A stretch of 64,000 nucleotides of DNA from Paguma larvata (lineage: Eukaryota; Chordata; Mammalia; Carnivora; Viverridae): assembly GCA_030068075.1 (NCBI GenBank), contig CM057827.1:74414500-74478499 (forward strand), given 5' to 3'. Positions 34,801-46,575 of this stretch are shown here, piece after piece (position 1 is the stretch's first letter; every line of letters starts with the position of its first letter). The notes under the pieces were generated by a model, which saw only the letters and a list, made by a program, of their open reading frames with translations, was not told the origin of the DNA and searched no databases. The position numbers and the translations under genes were made by a program.

Positions 34801-34984
34801 TAGAGATACAGATTTAATGAGCTATGAAACAAATAAAAAATGCAGTGTTATACAGTACAAAAATCAAGAAGGGTTCTATGAACTAGTAGGGAATGATTTT
34901 ATAAGTGAAAACTACAAACTGTAAAAGTATACTTAGCACTCAAATTCTGTGTAATAAATCAGGAGAATTAAGAAAACATTAATT

Positions 34985-36460
34985 TTAAAGCAATACGGAA
35001 GATGGCAGCAGAGTAGGAGGACCCTTGGCTTGCCTCGTCCCACCAATACAAGGAGACAACTATTAAATCTACAACTATTAAATACCACAGAAATCTAGGA
35101 AAACAAACTCCACAACTAAAGGGAACAAAAAAGCCGCATCAAACAAGGTAGGAAGCACAGAGATGTGGTTTAGGAGATAAATAGATTGTGGCCTCTGTAG
35201 TGGGACGGAGCCCTGGTAGGGGAGAAGGACAAGAGACAGACTAACACACAGGGGAATATACAGGGAAAACTAGCCCCCATAGCAATTGGCTTGGTAAGTA
35301 AGAAGGGCCAAATTTCTTGAGTTCTTGTAACCAGCAAGGCTTCAAGTCTGGAGTTTTAAAGGTCAGCAGACCTGGCTGGGATAGAGCCCCGAGGACACTG
35401 AGTTGCTCCTGGAGAGAAGGCAGGCAAACAACCCAGGGACATACAGTGTGGAAACAGTGACTGAAGAATGCCTAGGGCACACAGTGGGGAGGTTATTTGC
35501 TGAACCCAAAGCAGGTCATAGAGAGGCAGTGTTCACAGAGAAACCCCTCTGGAAAAAACGAACTGGCAAATTGGCAGGTGCCATTTCCTTCCCCTGGTAC
35601 AGGGCCATGCAGAAACCAATGAAGCAGCTACCTAACTTGCTTACAAACTCCCTAACTTGCTTACACCAAGCCATGTCAGGTTGTGCTTTAGTGGAACCAG
35701 CCCTCCCACTCATACTTGCCTGGCTTCCTCCCCCAGAAGACCTGCTCACACCACACCTTCCAACTCAGAAGTGGAGCCTTGCCTCCAGCGGTGGGGGCAA
35801 CAGGTTTCATTTCATAAGTACCAGTGCACACCTGGTTAAAATATGTCACATTCAGGCTGAGGACCAAACACTGCATATAACGGGCAAAGAGCCTCGGCAG
35901 TCAACTGGTTTGAAGGATAAAGTGGCCAGGACAAAACAACAGACCACACATAGCACACACTGGAGACTCTTCCGGAAGTGCCAGGCATTGGGGAACATAG
36001 GACACTACACAGCAGGGCACTATGGAACCTCTTCTTCATAAGGCCATCACTTTCAAGAACAGGAGACATAGGTGACCTTCCTAACCACAGACAGGCACAG
36101 AGTCTTAGACAAAATTAAAAGACAGAAATTTATTCCATATAAAAACAGAAAAAGGCCACAGCCAGAGAACTAACAAAATAGATATAAGTAACAAAAATAG
36201 CAGGAGATCTCTCAACAGAAAATTTCCATGCCAGAAGGGTGCAGTGTGGTATAATCAAAGTGCTCAATGGGAGAAGTCTGAAGCCCAGAATACTCTTTCT
36301 AGGAAGCATATTACTCACAAGAGAAGGAGACGCAAAGAATTTCCCAAGGCATAAAGCCACTCTATCTTCAGAGAGTCAGAACAACGCAGAAACTTTCTGT
36401 CTGCTACATAATTCTTCCCTGTGCCAAGAGTTACACAAAATACTGCCAACATAAAAGCAG
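34985..36460 (+). repeat. LINE-1 5' region fragment
   Basis: Begins like an L1 5' end (GGAAGATGGCAGCAGAGTAGG) and continues through 5' UTR-like G-rich sequence to L1-type text near 36,110-36,380. It contains a 212-codon + strand open frame (35,403-36,041) with no recognisable domain. A repeat-derived frame is the simplest reading. Confidence 0.65.
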
Positions 36461-36715
36461 TTAATTAATAGCACAAATTATGCTTCGGTAGTGACCAAGT
36501 TCAACTCAGAAACTTGGTGTTGCCAGCAAGAAATCAGTCTGTTATGGGAATCGTCTCCTAGAATCACATTGGTTTTCTAAAGAAAGTACGAAGAAAAGTG
36601 GTTAATGAGTCACTTAGGGGGGTGACATCTCTTTCTGTAAATTACCATCTCCTTCCCCTACTAAGATTTGTTTTTTATGTAACCATCTATATATCATCTA
36701 TCTATCTATCATCCG

Positions 36716-36757
<42 letters not shown>

Positions 36758-37417
36758 ATCTATCATCTTTGCCTGTTTATTTTGAAGGCAAAATAAAGCT
36801 CTTGAATAACAAGGAAAGCAAATAATAAAAATAATAGGAATGAGAAAAGTGCATCAACAGTTGCAGCAGTGCAATGTCCCTCAGCCTTTAAATAACTTCT
36901 TCTAACAGTATAAACTAAGAGGTTCTGGTAGATCAGCCTCATTCTATGTATTCTAGCTTTGGGTCTAAGTTTGTAGTCAACCAAATAAATCAAATGGTTA
37001 GGGTTACTCCAAGCCATCTGACCAAACATATTAAATACAGAATCATTGTTTAGTGTACTAATACCATTACATGTGGTCAATCCAACATTATATTCATTCC
37101 ATCCTAGTCCGACACTCTTAGGATCCGTTCCCATACAAATGTTCCAGGTGTCTACTGATACAAATATGTAAAATCTGACAGTTATCTTGGTGTGTACTAC
37201 ATCTTGGGATGGATTCCACTTTGTCCCTGACTCACTGGAGCTTTCTGGGACTTGAGCAGGACTATAGGACTAGGAACAATGTAAAGAGGTGGGAACAGGA
37301 ACTGGTAATTGTCAGCAGTTCCCTATCTGGTAACCAATTCAGGAGAGGTCATTGCAGTTTTCAGATAAGCACAGACAATCTCTTCAGATAGAGAAAAGAA
37401 AAGATGCTTCCACCAGT
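36461..37417. other. Upstream flank of the OR pseudogene
   Basis: Contains a (CTAT)n microsatellite (36,697-36,757). No gene seen; the pseudogene's promoter was not recognised. Confidence 0.35.
36697..36757 (+). repeat. (CTAT)n microsatellite
   Basis: Tetranucleotide run with one ATCCGT interruption near 36,711-36,716. Confidence 0.97.
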
Positions 37418-38340
37418 AAAGGAGGATTGAGAGATTCTCTGGTTTCTGAGTTTGTGTTGCTGGGACTTTCTACATCTTGGGAAACTAAAATTTTTCTCAT
37501 GCTGATATTCTCCTTGATCTATTTAGGGAACATCCCAGAAAATTTCTTTTCTTTTTTGGTAATTTTTTTTTGATTCCCATTTACATTTTCCTATGTACTT
37601 CCTGCTGGCCAACCTGTCCCTCATTGATGTGGACTTTTATTTACCATGGTTCCCAACATGATTACAGACTTTTTTCATGAATGCAAGATAATTTCTTTGC
37701 AAAGTTGCATGGCACAGACATGCTTCGTCCACATCATGGGAGGAGTGGAGATGGTGTTACTCATTGCCATGGCATTTGACAGGTACACAGCAATCTGTAA
37801 GCCTCTTCACTACCTGAACGTCATGAACCCTAAAATACATATTTCATTTGTAACTACTGGCTGGGTAAGTGTGGTGATCTACTTATATCTTCATTTGTTT
37901 TCATTACAAACTTGTGCTTTTGTGGTTATAATAGAAGTAAAAACCTTATATTTTAATTTCCAGGATCATCAAACTTGCATGCACAGGTGGAACCAAGCTT
38001 GACTTTATTATTGCTGGCAATAATAACATCATGAGCATGGGCACCTTCCTTTTACTAACCTTTTCCTATATCTTTATTTTGGTCACTGTCTGGAAATGTT
38101 CTTAGAAAGACTTATCCAAGGCATCCGTCACTCTGTCAGCTCACATCACTGCGGTGATCCAGTTTTTTACTTTATGCATATTTTTTTATGTAGGACCTTT
38201 CTCCACATCATCAAGTGATAAATACCTGTTCAGTGTACTGACTCACTATAGTATTGACTTTGCTATCACCTCTGTCTTGAATCCTTCCATCTATACATTA
38301 TAGGACAAAGACATAAAAGTAGCAATAAAATGACTGAACA
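37418..38340 (+). pseudogene. Olfactory receptor pseudogene, OR4 family
   Basis: Relic of an OR4 gene closest to genes A/B and the 25.2-kb gene: DSLVSEFVLLGLSTSWET, then [51 protein letters not shown] and a TM7 remnant. Lesions seen: the start codon position is AAA (37,418); a frameshift in a T-run with TGA at 37,571; another frameshift after the TM2 region near 37,640; one or more indels after TM4 near 37,880-37,960; an in-frame TAG at 38,103; and TAG at 38,301 in place of the Arg of the terminal LRNKD motif. Not functional. Confidence 0.95.
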
Positions 38341-40247
38341 AGCAGAAACAAGATGTCAGATTTTGCTGACTCTGGAGCTCTAAAACTATACATCCACTAA
38401 GTATCCACTTTGGATACTTCCACTTAAGCTTCTGACATTTAACATGGCCATATCTGGACATAATATCTATCTCGTTGAACAGATTCCTTCTACTAGAGCA
38501 TTTATTAATAACCTCTACTAGCATGGGAAATGTGAATCCACCATGATATGGGTTATTTTAACAGAGAATATCACTATCCACTAAATAATACTTATGATTG
38601 AAATTGTGATCATTTTGACAGTAGACATATATAATGACATCTCTTCTGCTTCCCATAGGTTTGCAAATGAAATTCAAACATGCTTTGGAGAATGTCAGGA
38701 ATAATTACATCTAATGTACATAGGACTAGTAATTCTATCCAGGTTTTCAGGTTGTGTTCCCTCAGAAGAAGATCCAAAGACAAAATTTTATTGCCAGTAG
38801 TTTATCTGGAAGCTGATTTTTGAAAATTTCATTAAGAGAATAGAAAGTGAGACAGAGATGTGAAGGACGCTTATGTTGATAAATGTAACTGGGATGCAAG
38901 CCTAGAATGGCCCTCTGGGGCACTCTCTAAATTCTGTGGCTTAGAATTGTCCCATTTGAAGGGAAAGGAGCTGGGATACTTTGCCTTGTGTAAAGGGTGC
39001 AATAACTCCTTCATGTGTCCAGTCTTCCCCACACAGAATACTGTGCATGATAGGAAGCCAGAGGAAAAACCTTCAGGTAGACTTGCAGGTGCTGGCAGTA
39101 GAAAACCATCTCTTTCTTTGAAAACAGTAAATGCAAAGGTATATTCCACTTTTTAGACGAGATCGGGCGCGTTCAGGGTGGTATGGCCGTAGACTATATT
39201 CCACTTTTTAAAGAACTCAGGCCCCATTTTACCTTATCCTGTCAAAGATCTTCTAACATGATAGCTGTTTTCAGTTTCACAAAAGGATGACTTAAAACCA
39301 AAGTGACAAACTACAGTAACACTGTTGCTCAGAGGGAATAGTTAGATTTTCTTCTATACCCATTCTATACCCCCCATCCTCAAGCATTTCTTATGATCTA
39401 TGTTACTTGACTGCTGAGATAATCCAGTTTTTATATGAGTAGTGTGAGCCCTGATTAAAGTGTTCTTGCCAATCTACTGTCGCTACAATTGCCCTATTAT
39501 AGTTATCATATATCATGAAGCCAACAAAGCATGCCTCAGTGAATCCCTCATTTTAGAAAAACTCTTTGCCGTATCATCGATTAAGAAGCAACCTGGTATT
39601 TATTCACTATGGGATAAAAATGAGGTAACTCAGTCTTCTGAATGCTTCTCTTCCAATTTGAGGAACCCCAAATGACAGAAAAGCAGTTAAACATTTTAGA
39701 TTTATTATAACCCATACTGTGTCTCCCAAAAGAAGCACTCTCCCCACTATAGCAAATCCTAAAGTTTGAGAACAGAAAACAGAAAATCCATGACAACTTC
39801 ACTGGAATTTATGATGAGACATTACTGTTTTCTCTATCCTCTTGGTTCACAGAACCTATATATTTTATCCACAGGGGACATAGCACATCTAAAAGTCACT
39901 GGTTCAAAGCATATATCTTAAAGTATAGATTTTGACTCAGCAGGATATCATCCTTAAGCTGGTGCCTCGGTTGTAATTTTAACAGGCTATTCCAATGTTC
40001 TATCAGATCAACAGCTTCCAGTTGTGTAATGTATGATAGGAAAAATGGGTTCCTTAGTTATGTGTGTTTTGTGCACTTTCCTTGCTATAAAGTGTGTAGT
40101 CTTAGTCTAAGGAAATATTATGCAAGAGTTCATATTGGAGAACAGACACTATGAACACTTAAATGCCAGAGCATTCAACGCAAGAAAGATAATACATACT
40201 CAGTATATATGAATCCCCACAAGGATGAATCCTCTCTCTCCTCCAGT
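38341..40247. other. Old diverged sequence, probably ancient retroelement remains
   Basis: Low-complexity-free, moderately GC sequence with short open frames on both strands (for example 38,860-39,156) that match no protein I recognise. 38,750-39,130 and 39,440-40,140 have the look of very old LTR-retroelement sequence but cannot be assigned. The 5S rRNA fragment at 39,155 lies inside. Confidence 0.3.
39155..39194 (-). pseudogene. 5S rRNA 5' fragment (nt 1-40) inserted with target duplication
   Basis: The - strand reads GTCTACGGCCATACCACCCT and then the next 20 nt of vertebrate 5S rRNA, a 40/40 match from memory to its conserved 5' end. It is flanked by a perfect 15-bp direct repeat TATATTCCACTTTTT (39,140-39,154 and 39,195-39,209). 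On the - strand the repeat begins after TT, giving TT/AAAAAG, a good L1 endonuclease site. No poly-A beyond the duplication and no remaining two thirds of the 5S gene, so it is not a functional 5S gene: the internal promoter lies further 3'. Confidence 0.9.
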
Positions 40248-40267
40248 TTAGAAAGTGTTCAGTGTCA

Positions 40268-40476
40268 GGGCACCTGGGTGGCTCAGTCACTTAGGCGTCA
40301 GACTTCAGCTCAGGTCTGATCTCATCATTGGTGAGTTCGCTCCCCATATCGGGTTTGTGCTGACAGCTCAGAGCCTTGAACCTGCTTCTGATACTATGTC
40401 TCCCTCTCTCTCTGACCCTCCCCTGTTCACACTCTGTGTGTCTCTCTCTCAAAATTAAATAAACATTAAAAAAACT
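40268..40476 (+). mobile_element. SINEC copy with target duplication
   Basis: Head GGGCACCTGGGTGGCTCAG, tail CTCTCAAAATTAAATAAAC. The flanks (TTAGAAAGTGTTCAGTGTCA and TTAGAAAGAGATCAGTGTCA) are a roughly 20-bp duplication with two mismatches. Confidence 0.94.
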
Positions 40477-40915
40477 TAGAAAGAGATCAGTGTCAGTAAC
40501 TACTCTCAAGTGATTGATTTCAGCCTTCAAAACATGGTACTATTTCAAGGATCTACCTGTGCTGCTGAATAGGTCAAACATTCTCTAGTGGAAGTAACTA
40601 GCAAAAGTTCATGTAACAAAAAGTTCACTCTAGGACCTATATATAGCTTTCCTTTCCTTCTTCATTCATGGCTCCATTGTGAAATCATTAGGTCAGCTAA
40701 AGAAAGCTTCACCATTTATTCTTTCAATTACCTAGTTCAACACATTATACCTAATGATTCTTTAAATTAAATTCTCCTTGTGCAAATAAGTGGTGTAATT
40801 ACAGTCTTCTAGTTGAAACCTGACACATTCCATTCCAATAAAAATAAAAATAAATATTTCAACAATTCCACTAAGAAATTCTCCAAACATGTAAGAAGAA
40901 AAAGCATTCTAAACC
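40477..40915. other. Unassigned sequence
   Basis: No gene or clear repeat recognised. Ends at the 6-bp target duplication of the solo LTR. Confidence 0.3.
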
Positions 40916-41660
40916 TGCCACGATCCTGCAGCAGCACTCCCAGGTGTCCCCAGAGGATGAATGGTGTTGGTGAAATGAATGAGAGAGCCAGGAAATGTAG
41001 TCTGATCACCAAGCAGGCATCTCTGGCAACTCTGACATCTCTATTCTGCTGGTCTTAGTGTGTTTATTTAAAGGTAGTAGATCAAAGAGTACTTTCCTGA
41101 CATTACATCAGTAAGCATAGTTTGATATCTTTATCTTAGCTATTTTGTGATACTGCTCCTAAGTTAATTAGCATATAAATTTAAGGCAGGGGGAGAGAAC
41201 AGGGTGTTTATGAAGAAAGCAGGGTTGTTATAGTATTCTTGAGTGAGCAGATGGTGTATACATTGTTACCTTGAGGCCTATGTTAATTATCTATAGATAG
41301 GTTAGGAGTCATTCTGCCTAGTTTTCTATAATGGGGGAGGTGTAACTCACTTGGTAAAGACATAATTCCTAATACGTGTCTAAGTTCCTTTGCTTATGAA
41401 TGAGTGAATTTACACAATTTCATTCAGAGGTTATCCATCAATGCATTACGCTCTGGGTCCCGTTTTTTATTTAAATGCCATAAAACAAAAGGTCATTACA
41501 TTCCCTGAGGCTAACGAGAGCAGCTCAAGAAATCCAGGCCTGAAAGGTTATTAGAAGGAGATAGTATTGGGCGCCAGCTGGTCAGCAGGAGACCTTGCAA
41601 CATCTGCCTTTTACACAAAGAGAGCCGTCCCCACCTGCGAGCCCAAGATGGCTCCCGACA
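40916..41660 (-). mobile_element. Solo LTR, same family as 7,423-8,302
   Basis: 745-bp element with TGCCACGATCC...GGCTCCCGACA ends and a perfect 6-bp duplication TAAACC (40,910-40,915 and 41,661-41,666). It aligns with the 7.4-kb copy through most of its length (shared GAAGAAAGCAGGGTTGT, CCTTTGCTTATGA, GGTCAGCAGGAGACCTTGC) but lacks about 125 bp in the middle. The - orientation is inferred from TTTATT near 41,061 as a reversed poly-A signal. No viral coding sequence nearby. Confidence 0.8.
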
Positions 41661-41666
41661 TAAACC

Positions 41667-42227
41667 TCCTTTAGAAATATGTATATTTTTAAAAAAGATA
41701 AAACAGTTTATATGACAGATAAAATAAATGGTCTGTCATACCAAAGACACAACAATCAGAGTTCTTACTCAGTTACAAACTTCTCTAATAATTCAAGGGT
41801 ACAGGTAACTGTAAGTCTGAGACTGCCAACATAACTCCTCGGGTTGTCTCTTGCACTAGGACACTCTCTGGCCCAGATATAATAGAAGAAGTATCAAATG
41901 ATAAATGAAGGATATCACTTATGAAAATGGAGGTATTTTCATCATGACATATTTCCTTTTTTTCTAATACTTACAGAGTAAACATTCATGTATTGCTATA
42001 GGCTGTGTTTCATAAAACATAAACTCAGATACAAAAATCTAATAACAAAATAAAAACAATGATTTATAAGTAATATAAAACACCAGGATATGTTAGTTTT
42101 ATCCCAGGATTCAAGCTGTTTAAACATTTGGAAATCAATCAAAGGAATTCACCATATCAAGCATATGAAGGAAGAAACTCATACTAACATTTTTATAGAT
42201 GTAGAAAAGGCATTCTAATAAAAGGTA
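41667..42227 (+). repeat. Unassigned sequence, then L1 ORF2 fragment
   Basis: Up to about 42,080 nothing is recognised. 42,080-42,225 reads as a short L1 ORF2 piece (TTTTATCCCAGGATTCAAGC, AGGAATTCACCATATCAAGC). Confidence 0.5.
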
Positions 42228-42668
42228 TACTGGGTTGAATAGTGTCACCCACAAAATTCATGTCCACCCAGAATCTCAGAATGTGACCTTATTTAGAAAT
42301 AGAATTTTTGGAGATGTAATTAAGGTAAGGATCAAGATAACATCATACTGAACTAGTATGGACTTTAGGTATCCAAGGTTTCCTTATAAGAGATAGAAAA
42401 GAAGACAAAGAGACACAAGGAAAGAGGCTATGTGAAGACAAAGGCAGAGACTGAAATTATGTTGTCACAAGCCAAGGAATGCCAGGAGTCACCAACAGAT
42501 GGAAAAAGCAAAGAAAAATTCTCACCTAGAGTCTTTAGTGGGCATGTGGGCCTGCCAACTCCTTGATTTTTGGACTTCTTGCCTCCAGAACCTTGGAAAA
42601 TAAATTCCTGGATTTTAAAGCCACCAAATTTTTGGTAACTTGTTACAGCAGCCCCAGAAAAACAGTAT
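42228..42668 (+). mobile_element. MLT1-type MaLR solo LTR
   Basis: Recognisable along its full length: GTTGAATAGTGTCACCCAC, CAGAATGTGACCTTATTTAG, GGCTATGTGAAGACAAAGGC, CAAGCCAAGGAATGCCAGG, GCCTCCAGAACCTTGGAAAA then TAAATTCCTGGATTTTAAAG and TTGTTACAGCAGCCCCAG. Ancient (ERVL-MaLR) relic. Confidence 0.85.
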
Positions 42669-43144
42669 AGAAGGGAACTCATTCTGATAAACATTATTTA
42701 TACAAAAACTATAGGACAAATTGTAAGTAATGTGATATATAAGAACTTTCCATGAGACCAGAAATATGTCCACATTCTTCTTACAACTGCTTCTATTTTG
42801 TAGCTCACAAAGCGTTTCACAAGCAAAATATTTAGTATACCGTAGACTGTTTCTTTCAATAAATGGTAAAATAAATGAGTTTTAAGAAGTGTTGAAGAAT
42901 ACAACAAAATATAAGGATAGTTTCCAAAGTGTTTTAAAAGCAAAAAAATATAAGCAAGAAAAGTTGAGCTGTTATCAAAGCAACACCAAAATCACAAGAT
43001 TTTCAAAAACAAAGACTATGTCTTAAAATCAACTGATACCTAAGACATATCAGGAAGGAAATATGCATAGCACTCACAATGTTTTGAATTGAAAGGATAA
43101 TATGATTTGCAAAACACTAAGAAGGTAACCAACTTATGTAAGGG
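42669..43144. other. No feature recognised
   Basis: A-rich sequence, possibly L1-derived, with no landmark I can name. Confidence 0.3.
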
Positions 43145-43360
43145 AGGATATTCTCAACCTCAGCACTAATGACATTTGGGGAAGTGTAAATCTTTGTTGT
43201 GGGGAGCTGATCTATATGTTGTGGGATATTTGGCAGTAGTTCTGATGTAAGCTGAATAAATGCCAATAGTAGCAAAGCTTACTCCCCACAATGGGACAAC
43301 CAAAAATATCTCCAGACATTCCCTAAGGGACATAACTATCCTGGGTTGAGAATCACTATT
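43145..43360 (+). mobile_element. MER5A-type hAT-Charlie element
   Basis: TTCTCAACCTCAGCACTAATG, GACATTTGGGGAAG, TTTGTTGTGGGGAGCTGA, AATATCTCCAGACATTCCC and GGGTTGAGAATCACTA in the order expected for MER5A; near-terminal inverted repeats (CTCAACC / GGTTGAG). Confidence 0.85.
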
Positions 43361-43504
43361 TTAAGAGTAATTATGGATTTTCACTCAGTTCATTCTTATG
43401 GCTCTCACGTTACATGCTAACTTCAAGCATTTCGTCTATACAAAGAACTAGCAACAAGTCAAAGATTTCATATTCTAAGATTGCATCCAAATTATGTGAT
43501 CTGC

Positions 43505-44970
43505 ATCCAAATCATCAAGGAAGAAGTTAAACTTCCACTATTTTCAGATGACTTAATACTCTATATAGAAAACCCAAGAGACTCCACCAAAAAATTGCTG
43601 GAACTGATACATAAATTCAGTAAAGTCGCAAAATACAAAATGAACATACAGAAACCTGTTGCATTTGTATACATCAATAATGAATCGGCAGAAACAGAAA
43701 TCAAGGAATTGATCCCAATTACAAGTGCCCCCAAAACCATAAGATACCTAAGAAAAAATCCAACCAACAAAGTAAAAGATACGTATTCTGGAAACTATAA
43801 AACACTGATGAAAAAAATTGAAGATGACAGAAAGAAATGGAAAGATATTCCATGCTCATATTTTGGAAAACCAAATATTGTTAAAATGTCTATACTACTC
43901 AAAGCAATTTATACATTTAATGCAATTTCTATCAAAATACCACCAGCATTTTTCACAGAGCTAGAACAAACAATCCTAAAACTTGTATGGAACCACAAAA
44001 GATCCCGAATAGTCAAAGGAAACTTAAAAAGAAAAGAAAAGCTAGAGGCATCACAATTTCAGACTCTATGTTATAGTACAAAGTTGTAATGTAATAGTAT
44101 GGAAATTGGCACAAAAACAGACACATGGATCAATGGAACACAATAGAAAACCCAGAAATGGACACAACTACATGGCCAACCAAGAACTAGCAACAAGTCA
44201 AAGATTTCTCTGATAAAGCAGGAAAAAATATCCAATGGAAAAAAAATCATCTCTTCAACAAATGATATTGAGAAAACGGGACAGCAACATGCAAAAGAAT
44301 GAAACTGCTGTGCCAAACACACAAATAAATTCAAAATTGATAAAAGACCTAAATGTGAGACCTGAAACCATCAAAATCCTAGAGGAGACCATAGGCAATA
44401 ACCTCTTTGACATTAGCTGTTAGCAACTTCTTACTAGATACGTGTTCTGAAGCAAGGGAAATAAAAACAAAAATAAACTACCTGGATTTCATCAAGATAA
44501 AAACCTTCTGCATAATGAAGGAAACAATCAACAAAACTAAAAGGCAAACTATGGAATGAGAGAATATATTTCCAAATGACATATCTGATTAAAGATTAGT
44601 ATCCAAAATTGATAAAGAACTTACAAAATGCAACACCCAAGAAAGAAAGAGTCTAGTCAAAAAATGGGCAAAAGACATGAAGAGATATTTTCCAAAGAAG
44701 ATATCTATGTCTTGTGTGTCAGCACAAGATGTCCTGTGTGTTAGCACAGACACATGAAAAGACGCCCCCATAACTCATCATCAGGGAAATACAACTCAAA
44801 ACTACAATGAGATATCACCTCACACCTGTCAGAATGGCTAAAATTAATAACAGAGGAAAACAACAGGTCTTGATAAGGATATGGAGAAAGTGGAACCCTC
44901 CTCCACTACTGGTGGAAATGCAAACTGTTGTACCCACTCTGGAAGTACCACAGCATGGTACTGGCAATAA
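43505..44970 (+). repeat. 5'-truncated L1 (ORF2 RT to C-terminus)
   Basis: A 202-codon frame (43,481-44,089) is L1 ORF2 reverse transcriptase: [12 protein letters not shown] at the catalytic site (the usual L1 motif is FADD), then [20 protein letters not shown] and [14 protein letters not shown]. After 44,090 the frame is broken but ORF2 continues to about 44,960. Confidence 0.88.
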
Positions 44971-45064
44971 ATAAACAAACAAACAAACAAACAAAGAATA
45001 AACAACAACAATAAAAACAGATATATACCAATAGACGAGATATTCCCTTTAAGAACCCTCACAC

Positions 45065-45345
45065 ATGCATAGTTTGTTGTGGATATTGGTCTGGATCACC
45101 CTGCAGAAGAACCAAGTGGCACTCAGCGATCTTGGAAGGCAGAAGGTTTATTTTACAACAGTGGGCTCAGAAGAGATCACTCTCCAAAGGTCTGAGCCCC
45201 AAGCATAAGCAGGGGGAACAATTTATAGTCTGTTACTTCCATATTTCTTATTAATGTGTGGATAAGCATGGTGGGAAAAAGAACCCTGAAGGGGGGAGTC
45301 TTTGATCAGGGACAGGAATTTCCTTATCAGTCCTGTCAGTCATCT
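45065..45345. repeat. Unclassified insertion between L1 pieces, LTR-like
   Basis: A 280-bp non-L1 block (GTTGTGGATATTGGTCTGG ... AACAGATTTTTCCCTATC) separates two L1 segments. AGAAGGTTTATTTTACAAC and the mixed base composition suggest an old LTR, but no target duplication was found. Confidence 0.35.
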
Positions 45346-46575
45346 GATAACAGATTTTTCCCTATCAAGTCAACTAATCTTTGACAAAAATGCAAAGAAA
45401 ATACAATGCAAAAAGGAGAATATCTTCAACAAATAGTGTTGGGAAACTGGATATTCAAATGCAAAAGAAAGAAATTGGAACTATATCTTACCTCACACAC
45501 AATAATCAATTGAAAATGGAATACTTAGGTCGTAAAACTCCTAAAATGAAACTTAAGGGAAATACTTCATGACACTGTATTTGGCAATGATTTCTTGAGC
45601 ATGACACTGAAAACACAGGCAATGAACACAAAATACACAACTGGGATTATATCAAACATAAAAGCTTCTTGCAAAGCAAAGGAAACAATTAAGTAAAGAG
45701 GCAACATACAGAATGGGAGAAATATTAGAAAACTAGGTATCTAATACAGATAAATATCTCATACATACAAAGAACTCATATAGCTCAGTAGCAAAAATAT
45801 AATAATTCAATAATTTTAAAATGAGCAAAGGACCTGGATAGATATTTATCAAAAGAAGAAATACAAGTGGGCAATAGATACATAAAAAGATGCTAAACAT
45901 CTGTAATCGTCAGTGATGTACTGCCTCACACATTACAGTGGTTATTATAAAAAATATAAGAAAACAACTGTTGGCAAAAACTGTGGAGAAAATGGAATTC
46001 TTGTACAATGTTGGCTGGCAGGTAAATTGGTACAGTCATCATGGAACATAATATGGAAGTTCTTCAAAAAATTAAGAATGGAACTACCCTATTATTCAGC
46101 AATCCCCTTCTGTGTATATAAAAAAAGGAAATAAAATCAATGTCTTTTCATTTCAGAGAGATATCTACACTCCTACATTCATTGCAGCATTGTTCACATT
46201 TGCCAAGGTATGGAAATAATCCATTGCCCAACTAGGGAAGAATGGATAAAGAAAATGTTTTATATATATGCAATGGAATATTACAGAGGCTGAGAAAAGA
46301 AGGTAATCTTGTCATATGCAACAGCATGTATGTACCTGGAGGATATTATGCTAAGTAAAACAAGCCAGTCAAATAAGTAGAAATGCTACACAATTCCACT
46401 TACATGAGGTGTTTAAATATCAAGTCATAAAATAGACAGTAAGAAGGTGATTTTCAGGGGCTGAAGGGAGGGGGAAATTAAAAGTTTCTATATAAAACAT
46501 TCAAGTTAAACAAAATGGGTGAGTTCTAGAACTGTTTCTTTTAAGTATTCTTACCACAATTAAAAAAAAAAACTC
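45346..46575 (+). repeat. Old L1 ORF2 3' part and 3' UTR
   Basis: TCAACTAATCTTTGACAAAAA, CTTGCAAAGCAAAGGAAAC, then CATTGCAGCATTGTTCACATTTG and GGAATATTACAGAGGCTGAG, ending in poly-A near 46,561. No intact frame. Confidence 0.8.

Noticed and set aside
36598..36825. Frame with SIYLSIYLS repeats (also at 9,799-10,094)
   Set aside because: Translation of tetranucleotide microsatellites.
38860..39156. Paired frames of 98 and 92 codons on opposite strands
   Set aside because: No recognised domain, no splice or promoter context. The + strand frame ends at the 5S insertion. Kept only as unassigned old sequence.
39155..39194. Functional 5S rRNA gene
   Set aside because: Only the first 40 nt are present; the internal control region (A box, intermediate element, C box) lies beyond nt 50 and is missing.
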